A stretch of 7,509 nt of DNA from JAAZDN01 sp964440875 (lineage in GTDB: Bacteria > Bacillota_I > Bacilli_A > Erysipelotrichales > Erysipelotrichaceae): positions 1 through 7,509 of the forward strand of contig CAYTTS010000055.1 in NCBI GenBank assembly GCA_964440875.1, written 5' to 3'. The notes below the pieces were generated by a model. It had not been told where the DNA came from and ran no database searches. It was given only the letters and a program-made list of their open reading frames with translations. Below, piece by piece: positions 1 to 5,999 of the stretch; position 1 is the stretch's first letter, and every line of letters begins with the position of its first letter. The position numbers and the translations under genes are program-made.

Positions 1-1445
1 CTAATTCAAAAAGTGATGAGTCATTATTTCATCATCCAATAATTGTTACTGTAATAATGTTACTTAGTATGGCGATGCTTGGCTACTTATATATTAAAGT
101 TTTACAACCATTATATTTAATACAAAATTTATTTATGGTCTTAATATTAGGTTCACTAGCAACGTATGGAATCTTTTTCTCATTATCATATTGGTTTATT
201 AAATTTTCTCAATTATTAAAAAACTATTATTATAAAGATTTAAATGCATTTAGTACCAGACAGATTTCATCAAAAATTAAATCAACTTATAAGTTATTAG
301 CGACAGTTTCACTAATGTTGTTATTAAGTTTTGGATCACTTGCAACATCATTAAATATTCAAAAAGTCTTAAATGATATGTTTGCGGCAGAAGGTACATT
401 TGATTTCTCTTATGAAATTAGTGTTGATAGAAGTGATGATAATGATATTGATTCCTTAGTTAATCTAAAATCGGACTATGAAGTTCATAGAACAACAATT
501 TACTCATCCGGCTTAAATTCAGAAACACTTGGTGATTATGTAATAAATCAAGAAATTGAAGATAACCCATTTGATATCTATGGATTTAATTTAGATTTAT
601 TAGAGCTAAGTCAGTATAATTATTATAGAAGTTTAGAAGGTCATGAAAAATTGGAACTTAAAGACAATGAAATCATTTATTATCTACCAAATGGATTAGT
701 CTATGATAGAAGTGAAATGAACTATTTAAATGATGATTTTACGTTATTGAATCAAGATCTACACGTTAAGGATCATCAAAACTATTATACTAACCTAGGC
801 ATATCAGGTAGCGACTTTAGATTTGTCATCGTTGCAAATAATAATACCTTAAATAAAATGCTAGCTAATGTCGTTTCTAGTGATGAAGAGGTCGGTATTT
901 ATAATAGGCATCTTGTTAATATTAATTATCCAAAAGGAGCTAATCCTTATATTGAAAATGAAGTTGTATAGCAAGAATTGAGAAATGCTACCATTAAAAG
1001 CTATGGTATATCTTACAGTAATAAAGCGAGTAACTTAGATGCTGCTAAAGAATCTACCTTACTAATTACTTATTTAGGATTATACATTGGTTTAACCTTT
1101 ATTGTTGTTAGTGTTATGGTTATATCACTTCAATTATTGAGTGAGGCTAGTGATAACTTTGAACGTTACTTACTCTTAGATAAGATTGGTGTAAGTGAAA
1201 AGTTACAGAAGAAATCAATATTTAAGCAAAACTTAGTATACTTTGGATTACCATTATTAATTGCTTTGATTCACAGTTACGTAGGAATTTCAGCAGTTAC
1301 ACAATCTCTTGTGATCGGTGGTTTAATTTCAAATAGTTACGTAATGATTCTTGTTGCCGTAGGTCTTCTTGTTTCTATTTATTGTTTATATTTTGTCGTA
1401 ACTTACCTAAGTAGCGTAAGAATGATCTTCGATAGAAAGAATTAA
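1..1445 (+). pseudogene. BceB/VraG-like ABC transporter permease (FtsX superfamily), 5' partial, interrupted by an amber codon
   Basis: The frame is open from the window edge (codon 3-5), so the ATG at 57 is internal and the true start lies upstream. The visible part holds three membrane segments (about codons 11-31, 42-68 and 98-116), then a hydrophilic domain of about 240 residues, then three more membrane segments (from about 1059, 1224 and 1329). This matches the C-terminal half of bacitracin/antimicrobial-peptide detoxification permeases: FtsX domain, large extracellular sensor domain between helices 7 and 8, three terminal helices. The LLLDKIGVSEKLQKKS stretch and the following QNLVYFGLPLLIALIHS fit this family well. 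TAG at 969-971 interrupts the frame, which resumes in the same frame to TAA at 1443-1445. The downstream piece has only a TTG at 978 and no Shine-Dalgarno, so separate translation is unlikely. It is either a recent nonsense mutation or a sequence error; the protein reads as intact otherwise. The ATPase partner would be expected upstream, outside the window. Confidence 0.85.
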
Positions 1446-1466
1446 TTCGAAATAAAATCATTATAT

Positions 1467-1495
1467 GTGAAATTTCCAATTGGAAATGTTAATAT
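1467..1495 (+). promoter_or_regulatory. Promoter with palindromic operator candidate in the spacer (flavin reductase gene)
   Basis: A -10 box TAATAT (1490-1495) is preceded by TGT, making an extended -10. A 4/6-match -35 GTGAAA (1467-1472) lies 17 bp upstream. Between them is the perfect 16-bp palindrome ATTTCCAATTGGAAAT (1472-1487). A start site near 1502 would place the Shine-Dalgarno just inside the transcript and exclude the upstream ATG at 1499. A dyad in the spacer is typical of MarR-, TetR- or MerR-type control, but no regulator gene is visible here. No U-tract follows the dyad, so it is not a terminator for the permease. Confidence 0.6.
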
Positions 1496-1506
1496 CTTAT
1501 GTGGAC

Positions 1507-1514
1507 AAAGGAGG
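1507..1514 (+). promoter_or_regulatory. Ribosome binding site deciding the 1520 start
   Basis: AAAGGAGG lies 5 nt before the ATG at 1520. The in-frame ATG at 1499 would put this site inside the coding sequence and has no Shine-Dalgarno of its own, so 1520 is chosen. Confidence 0.9.
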
Positions 1515-1519
1515 ATACT

Positions 1520-2071
1520 ATGTCAAAAAATAGAGTAGGTATATTAGTAGGAAGTCTTAGAGAAGGATCATTTAGTAAACTATTAGCTAATGAATTAGCT
1601 AAAATGTTTAGTGAAAATAACGAAGTTAAATTAATTGATATTGAAGGATTAGATTATTACAACCCAGATTTAGAAGCAAATGTTCCAGCTAGATGGGCTG
1701 AATTTAGAGCGGAAATGAAAGAAGTAGATTCAATCTTATTCATTACTCCTGAATACAACAGAACAATGCCAGCTGTTATAAAAAATGCATTAGATGTTGG
1801 TTCACAGCCAGCTGAAGAAAACGTATGGGCTAACAAACCAGGTGCAGTAGTTTCTACAGGCGCAGGTAATATTGGTGGATTTGGTGCTAACCATGATTTA
1901 CGTCAAGCGGTTGTATTCTTAAACGTATTAATGATGCAATCACCAGAGGCATACATTGGAGCTTCACATACATTATTTGATGAGAATGGTTCATTAGTTA
2001 ATGAAGGAACAAAAGACTTCTTACAGTCATTTATAACTTCATTTGAAGATTGGACTTCACGTCTTAAGTAA
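1520..2071 (+). CDS. NAD(P)H-dependent FMN reductase family protein (flavodoxin-like quinone/azo reductase type)
   Basis: A 183-residue cytoplasmic flavoprotein of the FMN_red family (COG0431). The N-terminal strand VGILVGSLR leads into GSLREGSFSKLL (11-22), the FMN-phosphate loop. TPEYN (76-80), then P84 and KNALD (88-92), form the second flavin-contacting region, and STGAGNIGGFGA (112-123) the third. Length and motif order are normal and nothing is missing. Members reduce quinones, azo dyes, chromate or free flavin with NAD(P)H through bound FMN; the substrate cannot be told from sequence. It stands alone, with its own promoter carrying a palindrome in the spacer and its own terminator, which suggests dedicated induction, possibly by electrophiles or quinones (inference). 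The family call is firm; the precise activity is not. Confidence 0.93.
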   Translation: MSKNRVGILVGSLREGSFSKLLANELAKMFSENNEVKLIDIEGLDYYNPDLEANVPARWAEFRAEMKEVDSILFITPEYNRTMPAVIKNALDVGSQPAEENVWANKPGAVVSTGAGNIGGFGANHDLRQAVVFLNVLMMQSPEAYIGASHTLFDENGSLVNEGTKDFLQSFITSFEDWTSRLK

Positions 2072-2075
2072 TATT

Positions 2076-2102
2076 AAGCTTAGTCACTGACTAGGCTTTT
2101 TT
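2076..2102 (+). terminator. Rho-independent terminator after the flavin reductase gene
   Basis: A 10-bp stem with one G-U pair, AAGCTTAGTC (2076-2085) against GACTAGGCTT (2089-2098), has a 3-nt loop ACT and a run of six T at 2097-2102. It starts 4 nt after the stop codon. Confidence 0.9.
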
Positions 2103-2110
2103 GATATAAT
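2102..2110 (+). promoter_or_regulatory. Extended -10 promoter for the arsC/spx-like - yaaA - yihY operon
   Basis: A consensus TATAAT (2105-2110) is preceded by TGA (2102-2104), an extended -10. The -35 position falls inside the preceding terminator stem and has no good hexamer, so the extended -10 probably compensates. Transcription would start near 2117, leaving a leader of only about a dozen bases that begins within the AAAGGGTGA Shine-Dalgarno (2116-2124). Confidence 0.7.
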
Positions 2111-2128
2111 AGATAAAAGGGTGATAAA

Positions 2129-2482
2129 ATGAGTAATATTTTTATTGGATACAAGTCTTGTAGTACTTGTAGTAAAGCTGAGAAATTGTTAAAAGACTTA
2201 AATATTGAATATAGCAGAAGAGAAATTATTGATGAAGTACCAACAGTCGAAGAGCTAAAAGCTTGGAAAAAATTAGGTAATATCGATACTAAACTTTTCT
2301 TTAATACAAGAGGTGGGGCATATCGTGAACTTAATTTAAAAGAAAACTATGATAATTTAAGTGAAGATGAAAGATTAGACTTATTAAGTAAAGATGGTAT
2401 GTTAATTAAGAGGCCATTATTAATAACGAAAGATAAAGTTTTAATTGGATTTAAAGAGTCGGAGTATCGTGATTTAGTATGA
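2129..2482 (+). CDS. ArsC/Spx-family thioredoxin-fold protein (arsenate reductase-like, YusI/YffB type)
   Basis: A 117-residue ArsC-family protein. Cys11-Ser-Thr-Cys14 at the end of the first strand is the redox CxxC shared with Spx. The central FNTRGGAYRELNLK stretch (58-71) and the cis-proline RP (95-96), followed by LLITKDKVLIGF, are family landmarks. It stops at the end of the ArsC fold, without the extra C-terminal tail of the transcription factor Spx (about 131 residues). FNTRGGAYRELNLK also resembles the YusI/YffB branch more than Spx. It is therefore more likely a cytosolic thiol oxidoreductase-like protein than an RNA-polymerase-binding regulator; genuine arsenate reduction is not implied, as no ars genes are present. 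The TGA stop overlaps the ATG of yaaA by 4 nt, indicating translational coupling in an operon with two downstream genes. Confidence 0.88.
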   Translation: MSNIFIGYKSCSTCSKAEKLLKDLNIEYSRREIIDEVPTVEELKAWKKLGNIDTKLFFNTRGGAYRELNLKENYDNLSEDERLDLLSKDGMLIKRPLLITKDKVLIGFKESEYRDLV

Positions 2483-3174
2483 AGATAATCTTATCTCCAA
2501 CAAAAACAATGAAATTAAAGGAAATTGATTTAAACATAACTACTCCTATCTATCAAGATAAAAGTGAAGAACTACGCAATATCTTAAAGAGTAAGAATAA
2601 AGATGAATTAAAAGAATTATACAAATCAAGTGATAAAATAATAGATCAATGCTATGAATTTTATCAAAATGCTAAAGATGGATCTAGTGCTTTAAGTTTA
2701 TACGATGGACTAGTTTTTAAACAATTAGATTTAAGTACATATGATGATAGTGATTTAGATTATATGAATGATCATCTAAGAATACTTTCAGCTTTATATG
2801 GTGTACTTAAAGTTAGTGATAATATTCAAAGTTATCGTCTAGATTATTTGATGAAATTTGATTTAGACCTTTATAAGTATTGGGATAAGATATTAAGTAA
2901 GTACTTTGAAGATGAAGACTTAATTATTAATTTGGCATCAAATGAATTTTCGAAAAGTTTTAAACACGATAATATGATAAATATTAATTTTGTGGATAAA
3001 GACTTAAAGAGTAAAAGTACTGCGGCAAAGATGGCTCGTGGTAATATCTTAGATTATCTAGTTAAGAATAAAATAAAGGATAAAGAGAGTATTAAAAAAT
3101 ATAGTAATTTAAATTATAGATTTAGTTCTGAGCATTCAGATGATTATAATTACTACTTTATTATGGAGGACTAA
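2479..3174 (+). CDS. yaaA: Peroxide stress protein YaaA (UPF0246/DUF328)
   Basis: A 231-residue protein, slightly shorter than the roughly 255 of Escherichia coli YaaA, with all family landmarks in order: LSPTKTM (5-11), ALSLYDGLVFKQL (71-83), HLRILSALYG (99-108), YRLDY (119-123), NLASNEFS (151-158) and KMARG (184-188). In E. coli, YaaA is induced by OxyR and limits intracellular free iron during hydrogen peroxide stress, protecting DNA and proteins; the mechanism is not settled. The start codon overlaps the upstream ArsC/Spx-like gene (ATGA) and the stop shares one base with the next start (TAATG), so all three genes are probably translated from one mRNA. Grouping with a CxxC protein, and closeness to a flavin reductase, fit an oxidative-stress role (inference). 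Confidence 0.95.
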   Translation: MKIILSPTKTMKLKEIDLNITTPIYQDKSEELRNILKSKNKDELKELYKSSDKIIDQCYEFYQNAKDGSSALSLYDGLVFKQLDLSTYDDSDLDYMNDHLRILSALYGVLKVSDNIQSYRLDYLMKFDLDLYKYWDKILSKYFEDEDLIINLASNEFSKSFKHDNMININFVDKDLKSKSTAAKMARGNILDYLVKNKIKDKESIKKYSNLNYRFSSEHSDDYNYYFIMED

Positions 3175-4037
3175 TGGATAGAATAAAGGAAAGACTAATA
3201 GAGATAGATAAAAAATATAAAGATAATAATTTATATCGTTTTACTATTCAACTGTATAAACAGGTTAGTAGCCATGATCTTTTAGATAATGGGGCAATGT
3301 TAACTTATTATTTTATTTTGTCCTTCTTTCCTTTTATAATATTCGTAATTTCGCTAATAAGTTATACACCGATTGCTGATATAGATTTCCTTGGAAATAT
3401 AATAATATTATTACCAAGTGATATTGGTGGCGATATCTTAAATGTTTTGTCACAAATTGTTGATTCTCGTAGTGAAGCACTACTATCAACATCAATAATA
3501 TTTGCGACATACACAGCGTCAAAAGGACTCAAAGGTTTAATTAGATCAATTAATCGAGCTTATAATATTGAAGAGGATCGAAATTTTATTAGCAAAACGA
3601 TATTGGCTTTAATTTTTACAGTCTCACTAGCTGCACTGATAGTAGTTGTATTACTGATGGTTGTTTTTGGTAAAGTAATTTTAGATAAATTAATAATTTA
3701 TTTAAATATTAATGAGGAAGTTTTATCAACTTTCCATTTACTTAGATTAGTTATACCGGCAGTTTCAATGTTTGTCGTTTTAACCTTGATATATAAATTT
3801 GCACCTAATAAAAAGATTAGTTTAAAATCGACATTTATAGGGGCTCTCTTCTCAACTACGGCAGGAATAATTATGTCATTAGGATTTGGGTTTTATGTAA
3901 ATAGTTTTGCTAACTACAACCTTACTTATGGAAGTTTAGGAGGAGTAATAGTCTTTCTAGTTTGGGTAAACTTATTATCTTGTGTTATTGTTTTAGGGGC
4001 AGAAATAAATAGTGCTTTAATAGAAATAAAAAAATAG
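3174..4037 (+). CDS. YihY/BrkB-family inner-membrane protein
   Basis: A 287-residue polytopic membrane protein of the YihY/virulence factor BrkB family (COG1295), once misnamed ribonuclease BN. A charged N-terminal stretch of about 40 residues precedes roughly six membrane segments (near 41-64, 94-112, 138-168, 185-206, 217-242 and 251-282). Diagnostic stretches are NGAMLTYYFILSFFPF (39-54), TASKGLKGLIRSINRAYNIE, FAPNKKISLKSTFIGA, and the final YGSLGGVIVFLVWVNL with GAEIN. The length is normal. The biochemical function of the family is unsettled; transporter and envelope roles have been proposed. The ATG sits in the yaaA stop (TAATG), with GGAGGA at 3165-3170 as the Shine-Dalgarno inside yaaA. 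The TAG stop lies inside the stem of the following terminator. Confidence 0.93.
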   Translation: MDRIKERLIEIDKKYKDNNLYRFTIQLYKQVSSHDLLDNGAMLTYYFILSFFPFIIFVISLISYTPIADIDFLGNIIILLPSDIGGDILNVLSQIVDSRSEALLSTSIIFATYTASKGLKGLIRSINRAYNIEEDRNFISKTILALIFTVSLAALIVVVLLMVVFGKVILDKLIIYLNINEEVLSTFHLLRLVIPAVSMFVVLTLIYKFAPNKKISLKSTFIGALFSTTAGIIMSLGFGFYVNSFANYNLTYGSLGGVIVFLVWVNLLSCVIVLGAEINSALIEIKK

Positions 4038-4055
4038 GAGTAAATCCTATTTTTT
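4029..4055. terminator. Bidirectional terminator between convergent genes
   Basis: A perfect 11-bp stem AAAAAATAGGA (4029-4039) / TCCTATTTTTT (4045-4055) has a GTAAA loop. The A-run on one side and T-run on the other make it work on either strand. It contains the yihY stop (4035-4037) and the stop of the minus-strand gene (4049-4047). Confidence 0.88.
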
Positions 4056-4250
4056 GCTTTTAAAAGTCTTGTATAATATATCTTTTAAGATTAGTACTGT
4101 ATCTTCATCATTTAAATTAAATTCATTTTTGAATTTTAGGTATAAATCTTCAATTATTTTTTCGTATTTATCAATGTTTTCAATGTTTTGGTATTCTTCT
4201 AATATCGGGTATTTTTTAGCCCAAACTTTAGTCCAATCAACTTTACTCAT
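4047..4250 (-). CDS. Small hypothetical protein, 67 residues, partner of the GCxxC membrane protein
   Basis: I do not recognise this family. The product is soluble and highly charged, with no signal peptide, membrane segment or cysteine. An aromatic N-terminal part (VDWTKVWAKKYPILEEY, 4-20) precedes a probable helical body with alternating acidic and lysine residues and an LNDEDTVLILKDILYKTF segment before a lysine-rich end. It is judged real because its ATG overlaps the upstream membrane-protein stop by 8 nt (ATGAGTAA), a translational-coupling arrangement. Its stop also falls exactly in the stem of the shared terminator. The plus-strand open frame over the same bases lacks these supports. 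Function may depend on the membrane partner, but nothing in the sequence proves it. Confidence 0.75.
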   Translation of the reverse strand: MSKVDWTKVWAKKYPILEEYQNIENIDKYEKIIEDLYLKFKNEFNLNDEDTVLILKDILYKTFKSKK

Positions 4251-4710
4251 ATTTCACCACACATGGTTTATTCATCTCATACTTAGTAAAGAATAAGCTG
4301 ATAATTATAATAAATAAAGCAATTAATTTATAAGGAAGACCTGCGTAAGGTAGTAATGCTATTGAGTAAGATATTCCGAATACTGCCAAAAAATTAATAA
4401 CGCATGCTGTACAACCGTAAGTCATGATTGAAAAAATAACGGAAAAGAAGCTAAGATTACTACTTCTTGTATCTTTTTGATTAATCTTTAAGTTTATAAC
4501 ACTTAGTGTAAGTGTTAATGCTGTTATTAAACTCATTAAGATATTTAAAGTGATATTTAATATAACTAAAAATAGATTGTATTCAATGATCATTTGATTA
4601 TAAGGCATATTTAAATAATCAACCGTAAAATTAATGGCTATAAAACTAATGAAAAATAATAGATATTGTTTTTTGTAATCTTTTAATTGTGATAATGCTA
4701 AATCAAACAT
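4243..4710 (-). CDS. Four-helix membrane protein with intramembrane GCxxC motif, function unknown
   Basis: A 155-residue protein from the start at 4710. Four hydrophobic segments lie near residues 16-33, 45-74, 87-119 and 124-142. The third contains Gly99-Cys100-Thr-Ala-Cys103; Leu120-Pro121, Gly124 and Lys128 follow at the start of the fourth, and a third cysteine (Cys150) lies in the short tail KPCVVKYE. This GCxxC ... LPxxGxxxK layout resembles uncharacterised four-helix membrane proteins I recall from other bacteria and archaea, but I cannot name the family with certainty. Paired cysteines in a helix suggest metal binding or thiol redox at the membrane (inference). A start at 4737 would add nine residues but would swallow the Shine-Dalgarno. 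The next gene overlaps its stop by 8 nt. Confidence 0.85.
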   Translation of the reverse strand: MFDLALSQLKDYKKQYLLFFISFIAINFTVDYLNMPYNQMIIEYNLFLVILNITLNILMSLITALTLTLSVINLKINQKDTRSSNLSFFSVIFSIMTYGCTACVINFLAVFGISYSIALLPYAGLPYKLIALFIIIISLFFTKYEMNKPCVVKYE

Positions 4711-4715
4711 ATATG

Positions 4716-4723
4716 TCCCCCTC
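4716..4723 (-). promoter_or_regulatory. Ribosome binding site deciding the 4710 start
   Basis: On the minus strand, GAGGGGGA lies 5 nt before the ATG at 4710. The upstream in-frame ATG at 4737 has no comparable site and lies within the promoter/operator region. Confidence 0.8.
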
Positions 4724-4732
4724 GCTAATAAG

Positions 4733-4763
4733 TACATTTTAGTATACTTAGTGATAAAATGTA
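4733..4763. promoter_or_regulatory. Inverted repeat, candidate operator in the divergent intergenic region
   Basis: A perfect 9-bp inverted repeat, TACATTTTA (4733-4741) and TAAAATGTA (4755-4763), is separated by 13 bp. The centre-to-centre distance is 22 bp, about two helical turns. It covers the likely -10 of the minus-strand pair and sits just upstream of the nagA promoter, so a dimeric regulator here could control the pair and possibly nagA. No U-tract, so it is not a terminator. Confidence 0.5.
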
Positions 4764-4768
4764 AGTAA
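4741..4768 (-). promoter_or_regulatory. Probable promoter of the GCxxC membrane protein pair
   Basis: On the minus strand, TATACT (4746-4741) is a good -10. TTACTT (4768-4763) is a weak -35 at 16-bp spacing. The inverted repeat at 4733-4763 overlaps both the -10 and the spacer. Confidence 0.45.
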
Positions 4769-4787
4769 TATGAATAAACTTATGTTG

Positions 4788-4793
4788 TATAAT
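4788..4793 (+). promoter_or_regulatory. Probable -10 box of nagA
   Basis: A consensus TATAAT lies 26 nt before the nagA ATG, leaving room for a start site near 4800 and the AAAGGAGTG Shine-Dalgarno (4806-4814). No convincing -35 is present, so an activator may be needed. I saw no catabolite-response (cre) site or NagR/DasR-type operator. Confidence 0.6.
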
Positions 4794-4819
4794 AAAGATA
4801 AATATAAAGGAGTGTTTTT

Positions 4820-5935
4820 ATGAAAATAAGAAGTAAAAGAGTTTATATTAATGAGAAATTAGAAGCAAAAGTACTTGAATTTGATAATGATAAAATTATT
4901 TCTATTAATGATTATGATAGTGGCTATGATACTGATTTTGGTGATAATTTAATTTTACCTGGGTTTATTGATATCCACACTCATGGTTATGGTGGACACA
5001 ATGCTAGCCGTCCTACAGTTGAAGGTTTAAATGTATGGTCAAAAAATATGTTGAATGAAGGTGTAACAAGTTATCTTGCGACAACTGGAACCCAAAGTTA
5101 TGATAAAAATATCAAGGCATTAAAAATAATTAGTGATTTCATTGAAGAAGATAATAAAGTTGGGGCTGAGGTTATTGGTATTAATGTTGAAGGAAACTTT
5201 ATTAATGAAAAACATCGTGGTGCTCAGGAGTTAGCAACAATTGTTAAACCTGATGTTGAGGTATTGAATGACTATATAAAAGCGAGTAATAATCATATTA
5301 AATCAGTTATTTGTGCGGTAGAGTTAGATGATAATTATGAATTTACTAAGTACGCAAGTGAAGCTGGTATTAGCGTTTCTGTTGGACATTCGGGAGCTAA
5401 CTTTGCTGATGTTAAAGAAGCCCTTGCCTATGGTTTAACAGGTGCAACACATACAGGTAATGGTATGAAATCACTTCATCATCGTGAGCCTGCGGTTTTT
5501 GGGGCAGCGATGCGTTTGGATGAATTGTATGCCGAAGTAATTGTTGACGGACTACATTTACATTATGATATTGTTAATATTATTGGAAGATTAAAGGGTA
5601 AAGATAAATTAGTTTTAGTAACTGACTCTAGCTCTTATAAGGACTATCAAGCAATTGAAGAGGGATATAATCGAATAGTTAGCGAGGATGGTAGTATTAG
5701 AACTCCTGAAGGAAACCTTTCTGGATCTAGTCTAAAATTTAATGATGGTGTTTATAATGCGATTAAATATGCTGAACTTGATTTTGTGACAGTTATTAAT
5801 GCCTCAACGATTAATCCAGCTAATTACTTAAATATTGGCCATAAAAAAGGTTTGATAAAACTTGGATATGACAGTGATTTAATTGTTTGTGATGATGAAT
5901 TTAATATTATTGAAACGTATGTAAATAATCGTTAA
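4820..5935 (+). CDS. nagA: N-acetylglucosamine-6-phosphate deacetylase
   Basis: A 371-residue cytoplasmic amidohydrolase. NagA removes acetate from N-acetylglucosamine 6-phosphate to give glucosamine 6-phosphate, in amino-sugar use and cell-wall recycling. A short N-terminal beta domain leads to LPGFIDIHTHG, with the His53-x-His55 motif. Other landmarks are Glu124 in VEGNFI (metal ligand), GAQ (134-136), His190 in VGHSG, His211 in GATHTGNGMKSLHHREP, VDGLHLH (242-248) and catalytic Asp269 in LVTDSSS. EGNF replaces the usual EGPF, and GNGM the usual xNAM, so it is a divergent member, but every catalytic residue I can place is present. The usual partner nagB is not adjacent. The start is set by AAAGGAGTG six bases upstream. 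Confidence 0.93.
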   Translation: MKIRSKRVYINEKLEAKVLEFDNDKIISINDYDSGYDTDFGDNLILPGFIDIHTHGYGGHNASRPTVEGLNVWSKNMLNEGVTSYLATTGTQSYDKNIKALKIISDFIEEDNKVGAEVIGINVEGNFINEKHRGAQELATIVKPDVEVLNDYIKASNNHIKSVICAVELDDNYEFTKYASEAGISVSVGHSGANFADVKEALAYGLTGATHTGNGMKSLHHREPAVFGAAMRLDELYAEVIVDGLHLHYDIVNIIGRLKGKDKLVLVTDSSSYKDYQAIEEGYNRIVSEDGSIRTPEGNLSGSSLKFNDGVYNAIKYAELDFVTVINASTINPANYLNIGHKKGLIKLGYDSDLIVCDDEFNIIETYVNNR

Positions 5936-5953
5936 ATGATATTTGAATATTCG

Positions 5954-5969
5954 AAGATTAATTAATCTT
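5954..5969. promoter_or_regulatory. Perfect 16-bp AT-rich palindrome upstream of the PHP gene
   Basis: AAGATTAATTAATCTT is fully self-complementary and ends 8 bp before the extended -10 of the next gene. It lacks G/C pairs and a T-run, so it is a poor terminator for nagA; an operator is more likely, but AT-rich dyads arise easily by chance. Confidence 0.35.
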
Positions 5970-5974
5970 AATTA

Positions 5975-5983
5975 TGTTAAAAT
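5975..5983 (+). promoter_or_regulatory. Possible extended -10 promoter for the PHP - deoxyribosyltransferase pair
   Basis: TGT followed by TAAAAT (5978-5983) forms an extended -10, 16 nt before the ATG at 6000. Transcription starting near 5990 would begin at the AGGTGAT Shine-Dalgarno. No clear -35. Read-through from nagA is also possible, since no terminator is visible after it. Confidence 0.4.
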
Positions 5984-5999
5984 TAGTATAGGTGATATT

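Noticed and set aside
969..971. Programmed amber read-through or pyrrolysine insertion in the permease
   Set aside because: The family does not use it, and no conserved stem-loop or pyl gene is visible. A point mutation or sequence error is simpler.
1472..1487. Palindrome as a terminator of the permease gene
   Set aside because: There is no T-run after it, the stem is short with almost no loop, and its placement between -35 and -10 fits an operator better.
1499..1519. Upstream in-frame ATG giving a seven-residue extension of the flavin reductase
   Set aside because: The extension encodes the strong AAAGGAGG Shine-Dalgarno itself, and the predicted transcription start is downstream of this ATG.
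2129..2482. Naming this gene spx
   Set aside because: It lacks the C-terminal extension of Spx, and its central FNTRGGAYREL stretch fits the ArsC/YusI branch better.
3334..3522. Open frame of 62 codons on the minus strand inside the YihY gene
   Set aside because: It is antisense to well-conserved YihY motifs, has no Shine-Dalgarno or partner gene, and its translation has no recognisable features.
4054..4296. Plus-strand open frame of 80 codons over the minus-strand pair
   Set aside because: It starts in the terminator T-run without a ribosome site and mirrors the coding strand of two overlapping minus-strand genes that have better signals.
5942..5955. Imperfect dyad TTTGAATATTCGAA after nagA
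   Set aside because: It has a mismatch, is AT-rich and short, and has no flanking signal; it could easily be chance.
5943..5999. Start at 5943 extending the PHP protein by 19 residues
   Set aside because: It has no Shine-Dalgarno, overlaps the candidate promoter and palindrome, and moves DLHIHT away from its usual N-terminal position.
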